Positions 34,625 to 46,600 of a stretch of 64,000 nt of DNA are shown here, piece after piece (position 1 is the first letter of the stretch; each line of letters begins with the position of its first letter). The notes under the pieces are model-generated. The model was not told where the DNA came from and searched no databases. It was given only the letters and a program-made list of their open reading frames with translations. A program made the translations under genes and the position numbers. Origin of the DNA: Phragmites australis (Eukaryota; Streptophyta; Magnoliopsida; Poales; Poaceae); the NCBI RefSeq assembly GCF_958298935.1, contig NC_084925.1:17791001-17855000 (forward strand), given 5' to 3'.

Positions 34625-35668
34625 ACCTGGAGATTCGTCCCTGACAACTGCGCACAGGAGGCCGACGTGAGCCCCATCCACGAGAAGAGCTCCTACCCAA
34701 AATGGAGACTCGGCGTCGGGAAGACGAATGATCCATCGGGAAAGGAAACGAGTTGAAGGCCGAGAAGTCTAGCTCTTCCTCCTCCTACCCCTCCGTTGAG
34801 GCCTCCGCGGCCACCTCCTCCACCTTCACCTCGTCCAAGATAGACAAAAGAATTTTCGAAGGCACTCTTCCATCAGAACCCTGGGGAAGGATAAAGCGTT
34901 GTATGAAGCGTGAGTCGGCAACCTCCCAGGCTATTCGAGCTGCACACCAGTCATCCCTTGCAACAAAATATACATCCGGAGCAGATACAAGGGGTTCCTC
35001 TGGCGCGACCTTGACCAAGACATCGACAGCCACCTATAGATCAATACGGGCCCTCAGAATAGTAGGGCATAACGAAACGAGACAGAGTAACCCTGATGCT
35101 CCGAACACTCTCAATCCCTCCCTGGAGGCACTATCCAAGATACGGACGAGGCCTCCTGTAGCCTCAGGCCGCCATACCTATACACGTAGATCGGATTCCA
35201 GTTAAACTCAAAGGCACAAACATTTTAGAAACAACACAGGCAAACCACAGGAAGACAAATGTCATTACATCAATAAGGAAAAAATTATATGCACGAAGCA
35301 CAAGGGGGTAGTCAACATGCTAAAACTTGATCCCGCCTCGGGAAAGAAAAGAAAACAAAAGACAACCCGCAGCAGAGCTACACCTCTGTGGCATCCACGC
35401 ACGGCTTCGACTGGGCAACAACGCCAGACGAAGAACCTCTAGAGGGCCGCGACATGCCCGTAGACTCCGAGTGAAGGACCGGACCTCAAAACGAAGAACC
35501 CGGGCGAAGGCCCCCTGAGGCACCTAGAGTCCCCTGATCGGCCATGTAGCTTAACATCACGCTCCGGCCATGCTTTACCCATACACCATGGCGGAAGCTC
35601 TCCAGGGCTACGCGAATCTCCATAAGAGGTGACTCTAGCCGAAAGCCCTCGACCACGGAGTTCGGCAC
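34625..35668 (+). other. Internal start of the Tat derivative, no recognised gene
   Basis: Just after the family R LTR is CCTGACAACTGCGCACAGGAGG, which resembles an LTR end plus a degraded tRNA-Arg primer site. A Ser/Thr-rich frame (34753-35205) has no domain I know. I find no gag, protease or RT here. Confidence 0.4.
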
Positions 35669-38166
35669 CTACTGCTCCAGTGCTTCGAGGGGACCAACCC
35701 CCGCTTGGTGCAGCAGGGTCAGCTCAAGTGCAGCGGCCACACGGGTGTTGGACCTCGCACAGACCTTCGCGGCCCTAACCATGACCTTCGCGGCAGACCG
35801 AAGCCAGAAGAGCGACATAATCGACGCTTTCGAGTCAGAGGGCAGTTGCAGGCACCGAGCCTCAAGGCCGCTCAAAGCATCAAAGGTAATCCGGGCCACC
35901 TCCGATGTAAGTACCGTTAACTGCTGGCACTCTAAACATAGTGCCCCCTCCGATGCTCGAGCCTCAGCCTCCGCACGCTCGTGAAACGCCATCTCCTCCT
36001 GAAGATGACCCTTCGCAAACTCCGCCCACTTTTGGGCCTCTTCCAAGGCCTGGCGAAGGCCCTCAACCTCGTCACGGGCCATGGCAAAGGCCTGGCGCCT
36101 CACACCTCCCAGTGCCCTCGTCAAAATTACTTGCTACAAGGCACAGCAGAAAAAGAAAAAGGACAGAATGAGCTACTCAGAACCCAACACTGGACCCGGC
36201 AAATCGTAACCAATACTACTGACTTGAAGGGCCTCTGCTACCAACAGCGCCTCCAGTTCCTCCAAAGGGCCAATGATCGCTCGACCTCTCCATTCCGGAG
36301 AAGAGATGAGGCCGCAGCGAAGGCCCTTGATGCCTCCGGGCGCAGCACGAAGTTGTCCGGGGTCAATACCCCAAGGGCAGGGCTCCCCTCGATCGCTCCA
36401 AAGGGACCCTCGGTGGAGGGCGTGGTGTCTCCAGCACCAGCTGCCAAGGGAAGGTCACTAGCTGGCTCGGGGCTTCGCAGAAACGAAGCCACGTCCCCCG
36501 GGACGGCCTTCAGAGACCCCTCCAGAGGAGTCCCCGATCCCTGCTGGGAATCCGGGGCCTCGGGGGGTGGAGTCAAGGAATGCATCCACCTCGAGGATCG
36601 CTACAAAAAAATCAAGAAAACACAAATCAAGATCCTGGTGCACGATCGAAATAGGATATGGCTAACGAAGCAAACCACGCCCCACCCAGTTCCTCCGAAC
36701 CCCTTATAGGAGGGCATGTAACGTCCTCGACGTCCGAACTGACGATACCAAAATAATAGTCCACGGAGGCCACGCCTCTCCGTCGGCTCTGGCCATGACC
36801 CGCAATGTTCGAGGAGGCCCGACCCTTCCCCTGGTCAACACTGCCAAACTGGCCCTCACCTCCGGATTGGTCGCTCACACTCCTAACCTGCCTCAGGCGC
36901 TTCTTGTGAACAAGGGGCACCTCCGACGACTCGGTCGTTTGAACAGGTATGCGAGCCTCCAAAGGCAGAAGGCTGCCGGGCCTGGAGTGTCCTCGACAGA
37001 ATGGGGTGGCTGCACGTGCTCATTTTCCAACGGCCTTGGGCTCTCGAGGATCCCGCTATGCTAGAGCCCCCATTTCGAGATAAAAGTAGACATGGTTGTA
37101 CCGCTCCCTGCTCTGTGCTAGGTCCACCCGCCGCTCCCGCTCTGTGAGAGTAGGGGGGCCCAGGATCACCTCCGTAATCTCCACCACGCGCTCCAGTGGG
37201 AGGCAGCTCTCTGGAAGAAAATGATGGTTCACATCGGCAGATCAAAAACCAAACTACAAGGGGAACTCACCAGCACTAACGGGCGGGCCGGAGTACATCT
37301 TCGGCCACTCTTCCGCACCTTGATCAAAGGCGCAGTTCTAGCCTGTCTGAAAGGGCTGAATGCACAATATGGTGAACTCCTCCACGAGGTCACACATGCT
37401 CATCTTTTTAGCCACCCTCCAAAGAAGGGCCAGTCGTGAGGTGAATTGGTCATCCGTAATCCCCGTCTCCAGCTCCAGAACATACGCAATATCCCAGTTC
37501 GTGGGAAGAAGGGGCGATGCAGGGCCAATGTTGTAGTAGAACCACCACTACAACCAGCCGGTATACCACCGACCATTAATAGCCTTCATCGGGAAGGCAT
37601 CATGATACTGCGGCCGTATCTGGAAGTTGACACTCCCAAAGCTAAGGGACCTTTTCATCCTCTCAACCTTGATCAGCTTCGGCTGGCAGCTGGCAAAGTG
37701 GAGGGCCGCAAAGAAATCTGCCCTCTGTTCACACCCCTCGGCCCGCATGGCCCACTCGAAGGTGGCCAGGCAGGCAATGGTGTTAGAGTGGAGCTACGGA
37801 AGCTCCACGTAGAAGTGGTGGAGCACCTCCTAGAGCAGGCCCGCCTCGAAGAAGGCCTCAAACACCACAACCTCATGGGCCAGAGGCTTCGGGACCTCCT
37901 CGCCCAGCAGAGGCCGAGCGACAGCTTTGGAGGGAATCTTCGCCTCCCTAACCATCCGTTCAAGCTCCTCATCACTGAAGATAGACGCCCCCAACATGGT
38001 GATTTGCTGGGGTGACTTTTGTTGGCACATCAGAGCTCCACCCCTGGCAGCGGCCCCATCAACGACAGGAAAACTAGCACCACCTGAGGGTCCCCTGCTG
38101 CGGCTACTCCGATGATCTCCCTCACCGCCAGAGTTTTGGCCTCACTCGGTGTACTCAAGCCAGCCA
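35669..38166 (-). pseudogene. Decayed antisense gene of a Tat derivative (Transposase_28-like)
   Basis: Minus-strand pieces starting near ATG 38166 (MAGLSTPSEAKTLAVREIIG). At about 37975-37550 lies the segment typical of the family (VVVFEAFFEAGLL, CEQRADFFAALHFASCQ, FGSVNFQIRPQYHDAF). Further down are Ala/Glu-rich coiled-coil pieces (36124-35669: EVEGLRQALEEAQKWAE). Several stops, including two TAG in the conserved part, and frame changes make it non-functional. It corresponds to the antisense gene at 11024-14263 in position and layout but is clearly diverged. It is the only recognisable gene between the LTRs at 31607 and 38678. Confidence 0.65.
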
Positions 38167-38677
38167 TACGAACCACAAGAGGATGGCAAAAGGTGTTGGA
38201 TTACAAGAGAGAGGAAGAGTAGGGATCAAAGGATGACTCACGCAAAGAAAAAGGCACTGATGACAATGGTAGATGAGAACGAGGAGTTAGCAAAAGGGTT
38301 TCCCTGGGCAATCCATCTCATCCGCTAATAAGGAGCAACTCGCCCCATAGAAGGTGGGCGCATACCCAGTCCTTTCGCCTGCTAGGCCAAAATCATGGGG
38401 GAGCGGAACCGGCCCCATGACCCCCCAACAACAAGACCCCACGCGTCCCATGCCCACCTAACAGGATAGGATCATTCCTTTTTCCCCAGGGCGCATTCAA
38501 TGCCCCCTGTCGCTGACATCATCCAGCGTATCGTTACACTCGGGTCAAACTATTCCAGATAAGCCAAGCAATACTTGGACCACGAGCAATCAACCACAAG
38601 CCAGGGACCACCGGAGGCCCTGCTCCAAAGGAACCACGGGCCCGACCACTCCGCTGGCCACCCTCGCGAGAGGCTAC
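38167..38677. other. Spacer between antisense gene and Tat-derived 3' LTR
   Basis: About 510 bp without a gene. It holds the presumed upstream region of the antisense gene and ends in a weak polypurine end (CGAGAGGCTAC) before the LTR. No clear TATA box was seen. Confidence 0.5.
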
Positions 38678-39546
38678 TATTGGGGGTAGTTGTTACGGAC
38701 CCTCAACGGCCCCTTGGATTAACCAGTTTGGCCTCCCGAAGGCTCAGCCTTCCAAAGGCTCGGTCTCCCAAAGCCTCGGTCCCCCAAAGCCAGGGTATTC
38801 CGGACTCCTACCTCCCAAAGGCTCAGCCTCCCAAAGGTTCGGTCTCCTGAAGCCTCGGCCTCCCGAGGCCCCAGCCTTCCGGAGTCCTGCGTCCCAAAGG
38901 CCCAGCCTGCCAAAGGTTCGGTCTCCCGAAGCTTTGGCCTCCCGCTGCTGGGGTCGGCTTCCCGTACTGGGTGAGTCATCAGGCCTCAGGAAAGATCTGC
39001 CAGAGGGGGAACACCGGTCGTACATTGCCTGCATGGAGGTGACTGGCATTAAATGCCTAGGCTAGTGGATGCCGCTCTGACGCCCCGGCATAATGGAGGC
39101 TATCTTGACACCCCTGACAGTGCAGCGCCGTGCCGCAGTTGGCGACCGGCTCGCCCCGTTCAGGGGGCAGGCACCACAATAATTACTACGGTAGATATTT
39201 ATCTCCTAGATAGGGTAGAAAGCAGTTATCCGGGATAAGGCCCAGTAAATCAGTCAGATCCCAGATATTTGCACATTATGATAACTTGTACGCCAAGCTA
39301 CGCATAGCCCTATAAACAGGAGCCATGGTCACCTGGGCTAAAACACGAGCTAGACAGCAAAAAATACACAGAGGTGAAAACGCACCAAGTCACGCTGTGA
39401 TACTCTTCCCAGATCGATCCATTTTTTCTACCATCAATACATCCGTGGTGTTCCTTCCTCTTAAACTTTGCCTCCAAGCTTGAGTCTCCTCCTTAGAAGA
39501 AACTCTCGCCGAACTTACTGGGGCAAGACAAACTCTTGCTCCAACA
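38678..39546 (+). repeat. Tat-derived 3' LTR, 869 bp
   Basis: Starts TATTGGGGG (TGTTGGGGG with one change) and ends CTCCAACA, its mirror. A TATA-like CCTATAAACAG lies near 39309. It is followed at once by the primer-site region of the gag-only element. The 5 bp beyond the end (TTACC) do not match those before the left LTR (GCTAC). Confidence 0.75.
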
Positions 39547-39678
39547 TTACCTAACGGGAAACTGAGGCTCTGATACCAGATGATGAGGGCACGCTCGATC
39601 TTTCGAAGGTAATTACCTAATGGGAAACTGAGGCTCTGATACCAGATGATGAGGGCACGCTTGATCTTTCGAAGATAA
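39547..39678 (-). repeat. 66-bp tandem duplication spanning a primer binding site and LTR edge
   Basis: TTACCTAA(C/T)GGGAAACTG starts at 39547 and again at 39613. Each copy contains a Met-tRNA type primer site (minus strand TGGTATCAGAGCC; 39566-39578 and 39632-39644) and the first 30 or so bp of LTR. The inner copy adjoins the full LTR. Confidence 0.85.
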
Positions 39679-40505
39679 TATGATAAGTTGATTAGTGAAG
39701 TTTCAACGTTGATGATCCAAAAGCTTCGATCAGAACAGATCAAGAACCCTCGCAACCACTATGCCACTACTCCTTGGTTATCAACTGTGCCAAGATGCGG
39801 TTGACCTCACCAAGAAGGCTTTTCCTGCAAGAGAATCAAGAAAACAAGCAAGAATAGGTAGATGCAATCTGAATATTGCTAATTACCAATGAAGCACTAG
39901 AGTTTGGGGTTCAACAAACCGATAAATGCGAAACTGTATTAAACAGAAAAATCTATGCTAAACCCAAGCCTAAACTATGACAGCTACTGTATATATATAG
40001 GGGGCGGTAGGAGGTAGACCTATGGTTCTGCAACCGTGGAGAGAGGCGTGCACAACCTGGACTCCAACACAATTACAAAACCTAGCAGGGTTCAAAACAG
40101 TGATGCAACACCTTATTCCTTTGACTCTGATTAAACTATAAGGAATATTTGGTCGAGCTGATATCCATTGGAAAGGTCTCATTGTAAGCTTTCCAGAATT
40201 TCCAAGATTGCCTAAAACGGACTTCGTATGAGCAAGTTATGCCCGTTTTACTAACGTGCTGTCCTAGACTCGACTTCGACCACGACTACGACCACGACTT
40301 CGACCATGACTACGACTAGAGCTTAGCATTGATTCCAAGTAGACTTGGTCTTCGAGGAGTGGCATCCGAGTAAGGTTGTGGTGCTTCTTCCATATTCCTA
40401 GAAATAACACAAAAACTTAGTAGTATTTTATTCTTTACGAAGAAAATATAAACAATAAGGGACAAATTCACCTTGTGTGTATCCGAGGGAGCCGTGCCCT
40501 TATCA
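39647..40505 (-). repeat. 5' LTR of the gag-only element
   Basis: 859 bp, ends as in the 3' LTR (27889-28766), with many point differences between the two, so the insertion is not recent. Followed by target duplication GTATT. Confidence 0.9.
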
Positions 40506-40510
40506 GTATT

Positions 40511-41717
40511 TTTGTTTAACCGATGTCAAATGTGAAAGCCTTAATTCAGTATCAACACTATAAAAATATTCATGAAATTTCTCTTCTAATTGAGACCACA
40601 TATGAACGAAATTAGGAGCAAGAGAAGTAAACCAAGTAAAAAGCGATTCCAGATAATGATAAAGGAAATAATCTATTTTCATATCATCATTGGAACTACC
40701 TTCACCTAATTGTGCAAGAAATTGGCCTATATGCTCCCTAATAGTTCTATTATCCTCCCCAATAAATTTCACAAAATCAGGAACCTTAAAACCACGAGGA
40801 TATGAGATTGTGTCATAATGCTCGTGGTATGGTTTTCAGTATGCACGAGCTTTCCATCTAACCTCCAAGCCAAATTTCTCTGTAAGCACAATAGCTACTT
40901 GTTCTCACATGATTTTAGTATAATCGGCTACAAGCCGATTAGGGTTAGCTATTGACTCGAGCGGTGGTGTGGACACATTCGGCACATGAGAAATAATAGG
41001 AGGCAGCGTAGCAAAATTTTGTTTAGGAATCGGCTCATAAGGGATTCCCGATCCTTGCGACTGTATAGGTGGAACGCTATATGGTATGGTTTGGTAATAT
41101 GGTGTTTGCACGTTGGATTAATTTTTGGCTCCATAAACTTGAGCCGAAGTTGAAGCATTGTGTGTGGCATGTGGTGTTTGATACGGGTTTTGTGTTACAT
41201 CAGTTTTAATAGCATGAGAAGTGACATAATTAGGTGCAACACTACCCATAATATTTGGGTCATCATGAGGATTATGCGCATAAGAAACACTAGGCAATGT
41301 ATTAACAACAGTTGGCAAAATTAGAGCACTAACATTACTAGTGGCAGGTTTTTTCAGATTTTGCTCTTCATGAATGTGTAGAACTAAAGGACTAAGCTTA
41401 TCAACCAATGTATTCTCAACTAATTTTTGAACACTATTAGCCATGGTTGCACCAATAGATTGGTCGATCATAACAGTAACCTCTTGATGAGAAGGAGACG
41501 GTTGGGCACTCACATTGGTTGTTACCTTTGGGCTTTGGTCAGTGGGTGGTGGAGAGTCTTCTTTCTTGAACACACCTTGCCGAGTCTTCATATAGCGTGA
41601 GAGCAACTGTTGTCAATATTGCTCCAAGTAACCTTTGATTACCAAACGCGCTTCTTCCAGCAACTCATCGTACGATGCCATAATGATGTTATCTTTGTCA
41701 ATCTCTGAAGTAGACAT
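40511..41717 (-). pseudogene. Host A Gag N-terminal half
   Basis: Starts at ATG 41717 (MSTSEIDKDNIIMASYDEL) on the minus strand. It keeps one frame to the insertion point at 40511, with stops at about 41612, 41118, 40905 and 40820 that fit single transitions. A low-complexity Pro/Ser/Thr region comes first. Then follow FKVPDFVKFIGEDN, and the Gag core IDYFLYHYLESLFTWFTSL with MWSQLEEKFHEYFY (about 40700-40560). The core continues at 27883 after the inserted element. Gag forms the particle in which reverse transcription occurs. This type of Gag is common in grass Tat-like elements, judging from its match to the remnant at 56497-57564 in the later part. Confidence 0.8.
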
Positions 41718-42660
41718 GACTAGGGTTTTAGAATTTGGCTAAAAGAAAGCCGAAAAACTTCATGTGCAATATCCGATGAGCGGCACCCAAGACACCGTGG
41801 TCGTGGTGCTGCGTTGTTAGACCTTCATCGTCACCAACACTTGAGAGGGACCCGTCGGAGTGTGGGTGACCGGCAGCTTGTCCTTGGTTGTCGAGATCAA
41901 GAACAGGAAGCAATATAGATGGGAAAAGAGAACGGGACTATAGGAGCTAGGCAAAAGATGAAAGATAATATAAATTATGTTTGATCAATTGGTTGATATC
42001 TTCAATCGGCCATGACCCTCTCATATTTAAGGGGCAGCAGGTCTTAGCCGTAAGAGATTAGGACTCATAATTCAAACCGAACAAGACTTACAAATATGAT
42101 TCAGCTATATCTACCTGATCTCCAAACTTTCTATAACTAATAGATATTTTCTATTTGACTACGTAAAACTCCCATATATCTACCCGAATATGCTTTAATG
42201 TAGTTCGGCCTTCTTGGATTCGATCAACTCTTCCATCTATCCCGAGATAAACTGCAGGAACAAACCGTGGTTGCTGATCACCTGGTCATTGATTGCGATC
42301 ACTGATCGTGGTCACGTGTATTGTTCACTGGTTGGAAGTACTGTTCACTGGTCGCAAGTATTATTCACCTAGATATAGCACTGTTCATCTGATCGGAGGT
42401 ACTGTTCACCAGGTCATGGTACTATTCATCGAGTCGTGATACTGTTCATCTGGACATTGCTATTCATATGGTCATGGTACTGTTCATGTGGTTGCGTATT
42501 AAATCAATTGTCGCTGCAATGGCCACTATAAATAACAAATATTGTCATCAACACAATGATTGATCCTCTGTATTTACTGCAATCGAGATGTGTTTCTTAC
42601 ATTTCTCATCGATGCAAGATGATTCACAAAGATATCACAATACGGGGGAGACAACTTAAA
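41718..42660 (-). other. Presumed leader and 5' LTR of host A
   Basis: Upstream of host A gag. The first 200 or so bp look like leader. The rest, AT-rich with the repeat at 42321-42493, is where a 5' LTR should be. I could not fix the LTR ends or primer site, and no second copy is in the window to compare. Confidence 0.4.
42321..42493. repeat. Degenerate repeat of TACTGTTCATC-type words
   Basis: The word (T/A)(C/A)TGTTCA(C/T) recurs about eight times, spaced 18-25 bp, each followed by a GG-containing variable part. On the other strand it reads TGAACAGTA. It lies in the presumed U3 of host A. Confidence 0.75.
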
Positions 42661-43454
42661 CGAAGCAATGAACCATACATTACACTTAGGGGTATAGTAT
42701 AGCAATTTCATATATATTAACCAGAGGAGCTATAAAATAATTTTAGTAAGTCTTTTAAGTAAAGTTGACACACTTACTAAACAACATCCTAATTATGTTT
42801 TGGCTACTTCATTAAACCAATCTCTGATACCACGCTGTGAGGAACCATCTAAATAATATTCTAACTAATCATTAAGTCGATTATTTACATAATTATGACT
42901 ATAATGATTAATCAAAATGTCAACCCGGTAGTCCCGGTACGTGTTTTGTGCCCAAGATTCGAACACATATCTTTCCAACATATAACATCACAACAAAGCT
43001 GAAGAAAGAGCGAGTAATTAAATTTGTATTAGAAGCATTAGAGTATCATCATTTCCAATAATTTACAACAAAAGAAAAGAGAAACTACACAATGGAATGG
43101 TAACATCTACTAATACCAAAAACTAGGTGAAGCCATATGCCCTTAAGCTCCACTAAAAAGTATGCCACATGAGTAGTTTACACTACTCATTCCCGCCACC
43201 TACATCGGCGGGTGTGAAGTATCCAAACACGAGCTCCTCCTCACCTGTTGAACCTGAAAGAGCAGTGTGAGTATGAAGGTACTCACAAGACTTAATCTAT
43301 AATGGATACATATAAATAACCAGACTTAAAGGATTATGTATTTAAGTCATTAGCAAGGAATAGACCACAAGGTTAAGTAAATTCATATGTGTCAGCAACC
43401 TAGACTTCTATGTATGAGCATCTACACTTAACACAAGGCACATCTACCCTGCAA
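42661..43454 (-). repeat. Fragment of a family T element: leader, primer site and LTR end
   Basis: On the minus strand the LTR end (CCTCACA at 42836) is followed by a primer site TGGTATCAGAGA (42832-42821) and a leader matching 47456-47600. The LTR part, 42836 to about 43454, is diverged from the other family T copies. The rest is missing. Confidence 0.75.
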
Positions 43455-43657
43455 CATTTCACGCCGTTTCCCCTCCTTTCCCGGTGTTTCCCGCGTGGTT
43501 TGAGCTCGGCCGAGTCTTCTCCCTCAACGCCGGCAGCCTCCTCTACGCCCCTCTCCGTCGCCCCGCTGTTCTACAGCCTCGCCGGCCCAACCCGCTGCAC
43601 GGTGAGCTTCCCCGTGCTCCTGTACACCTTATGCGCGCGCCGTTTTCCCTCCATCCC
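43455..43657 (+). repeat. Internal fragment of a family T LTR
   Basis: Matches about 53670-53870 of the 3' LTR downstream, including CGCTGCACGGTGAGCTTCCC. It lies head to head with the minus-strand fragment on its left and directly abuts the full element on its right. Confidence 0.8.
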
Positions 43658-46600
43658 TGTCACGGCCCAGAGTTTCTAAACACGTAATTAAGTGCTAATG
43701 AGCATCATTAGCATCATTTGTTTTCGTTTTGAGCCATATAGACTTGCAGTGTGGATTAAACCGAATTTAGTTGAACTGGGTTTAACTGATGCGTTGTGAA
43801 GCATCTCCTAAAACTTCTATGGAACCTAGGGCTGGTAATAATTTTAGAAATTAGTAGATGCCAAGAGAAGAATATAAATGAATTTTCCCAAATTTTTGGG
43901 AAATATTTAGAAGGCATAAAAATTATCACAAGTTGGAAAGGATAGCATCTTTGAGAAATTTTTATTCACAATTGGCTCAAGCATTCTGGGTCAAACAAGT
44001 TCAAATAGGTTCCTTGTGAATTTTAGTTTCAAACAAAATTCGTTTTACCAATTTTGGACTTTGGGAAGGTGTTCAAATGGATGGCTAAAGTGGTGGAGAT
44101 ATTTTGCCTGGCGGTTACTGTTCATCAGCCCCACCTGTCATCCCCTTCGCTCAGGCACAGCCTCTGCTCCCCCTTCTCCCGCTCTCACAGAGCAATGCGG
44201 CGCCGCCATCCTTGACTTCGGTGGCCACCTCCACGTTGCCGGCCAAAAGATCAGCCCCCAGTCCTTATCCTCCCCTCCCCGCCCTCTGCTTTATCTCTCT
44301 CTCTGCTCCTTCTCTCGCACGGCCGGAAAGCAAAGCACAGAGCACACGCACACGCACTAGCCGCCGGCCAAATCACCGCGCCGCTGGCATGTTCCGCCGA
44401 GCCCGAGCAAGGTAGAGCACCGAGGGAGGTCGCCAAGGCCCTCCTCTGCCGTTTCCCTTCCTTCCCCGGCCGTTTCCCGCAAGGATTGGAGCCGTCCGAG
44501 CCTTCTTCCCCAACGGCGGCAGCCGAGCTCCGCCGTCCTTCATCGACCCGCCGCGTCCTCACTTCTCCGGCCCAACCGACTGCACGGTGAGCTTCCCCGT
44601 GCTCCTGTACACCTTATGCACGCGCCGTTTTCCCTCCGTCCCGTCACCAGCGCGTGTTTCCGCGATGGTCGAGCCGCCGCCACCTCCCCGCGCGTGCCGC
44701 CAGTCGTGCCGCCGTCGAGCTCGTCGGCCGGCAAGCATGCCGTTAGATCCATGTGCTCGCGTAGAACGCGTAGGTGTGTTCGACCAGGCTTATTACGCCG
44801 CCGTTCGTCGTCGGCGAGTCAAAATCGAGCCGCCGTCGTGTAGCTTCCGCCGTCCGCCGCCGCTAGCCATTCTCCGGTTGTGGCCGGTGACCACGTATGC
44901 CTCAAATGGATCCACGCGCACCTGCTGGAGCCGCAGCTGCCCTTCCCGACCGCTTGGACTGCGCCGCTCGCCGCCGGGGAGCTCAACCCGAGCCCCGGCC
45001 GGCCGCGCTGCGCTCTGTTCTGGCGCGAGTCAATTTTGACTCGGGTCAAAATATGCCGGCCCACTGTAAAAAGGCGTGGGCCCATTTGAATATTAGAGAA
45101 AATCGAAAATTGCGAAGTAAATATCTGTTGAGTTGATAAATCGGCTGAAATCTTGAAAAATGTATAGGAAATTGTGTAGAGCTCCAAAATTCGTGAAATC
45201 AATTTTGTTGGCTTTATTTTGATGTGATCTATCCATTAAAAATACCAGTGGCCATGAAATGTGTGCTGTGAATTATTGAATTAATGAAATGTGTCTAGGC
45301 TTTGATAATTCATAGTTAAAGTTTGGTATTTCCAAAATTGATAAATCCAATTTTGTTAATCTTGTTAAATTATGCCATGTTCATTAAAAATGCTAGGGTT
45401 TATGAAATGCTTACTGAGGTTTAATGAGTTATCAAAATGGTTTCAATCTTTAAACATTTCATAATTGGTTGGTCCATAAATCGAATTGTGTAAATCCTAT
45501 CAGTGGGTTCCTTGTTCACTGAAAGAGTTACCCTCATGATAAGTATAGTTAGTTTTCTTTTAGGTTTAAGCTTAGAGTTAAGCTTAATCAATCTAGGAAG
45601 TCGTTAAATGTTAAACAATAATTCAAATAAGGAAATCCTTAAGGCTTTTAACTCATGGCATAAGTGCATTGCATCTCCACTGTTGTCTTACAGTGAAGCA
45701 TCTTTCATTCCATGTCATTCATATTCATTACATTGCACGCGTGATTCTTTTAGGGAACTTCGACCCGGCGAACGAGGTGAACGAGTCTGTCCCCGGAGGT
45801 TCCCGCAGTGGTGATCGTGACTCGGGTAGCTGTGAGCAGCAGCTAGGGTAGCAAGGCAAGCATCTATCATATTGCACCATGTCTACTTAAAAATCTAATA
45901 TGTTATCTACGCTTATGTATACATTGTATGTGTCGGGTTCCGAGTTGGGTAGAACCTATGCCTATGCATTCTTCCATTTCGTTCATGTGTCATGTGTTAT
46001 TCCATTGGAGCCTAGTGGTGTCGTCGCGGTCTAATTTTAGTTCGCTATGCTTAGGGGTGCTTAGGCTTTCCGGTAGAAGTCGACGACGGCGTCCACCGTT
46101 GTCACGAGCCTAGGGCTTTTTACCTGTTCACATTTGTGGTTATGTTGATGATGTGTCGGTTGTTGAGTGGTGAGTTGAGACGAGGTGTGGGCGGTGTTAG
46201 GGGTGTCATCTGCTCACGAGGAGTCCTTAGGCAGTTCGGGAAGGGAACCCGGACACCGTAGACCGCTTGGACCGGTTAAGCACCGATCGTCGGTGTAGTC
46301 GGCTTTAGCACTTACCTTACTCACCACATGCTGATATAATGGTAGGCGAGCTGATTACCTTCGCAGACGTGGTCATGTGGGCCTCATCATAGACGGTGTG
46401 AGTCCGGTTTGAGTCCGGGCTTTTAGCGGTATTAGTTTGCTCGGGGAGTAGTTCTAATACCGCCGTGCCGAGCTATGGTTGATCCACATAGTTGGGTCTG
46501 GTTGGGAAAGGTTGTCACGGGTACCCCCTTGTGTGCATCTTAGCAGGTGGCACAAGCCGTATGGTCCCTGTGTCCTGTAGGTCAAGGAGTATCCCCCTGC

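Larger units (their letters stand above)
27889..40505 (-). mobile_element. Gag-only LTR retrotransposon with nested insertions
   Basis: Minus-strand element with LTRs at 39647-40505 (5') and 27889-28766 (3'), and a perfect target duplication GTATT (27884-27888 and 40506-40510). Its Met-tRNA type primer site is at 39632-39644 and its polypurine tract at 28767-28781. The own internal region keeps a gag-like gene and a long unrecognised frame (28767-30920), but no protease, RT or integrase. It therefore depended on enzymes from elsewhere, or lost pol. A Tat-derived block (31607-39546) sits in its leader. It inserted into the Gag gene of host A; removing it with one target copy restores that frame. 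Confidence 0.9.

Noticed and set aside
34753..35205. Ser/Thr-rich 150-codon plus-strand frame as a gene
   Set aside because: No domain, no promoter seen, and it lies in the decayed interior of a Tat derivative.
39566..39644. tRNA gene suggested by Met-tRNA-like words
   Set aside because: Only the 3'-end complement of a tRNA is present, as expected for primer binding sites; there is no cloverleaf.
45928..46113. Small frame after the family T micro-exon, also at 54977-55198 and 17740-17555
   Set aside because: It is open in all three copies, but I saw no splice-like edges or coding bias beyond the general LTR similarity; kept out of the gene list.
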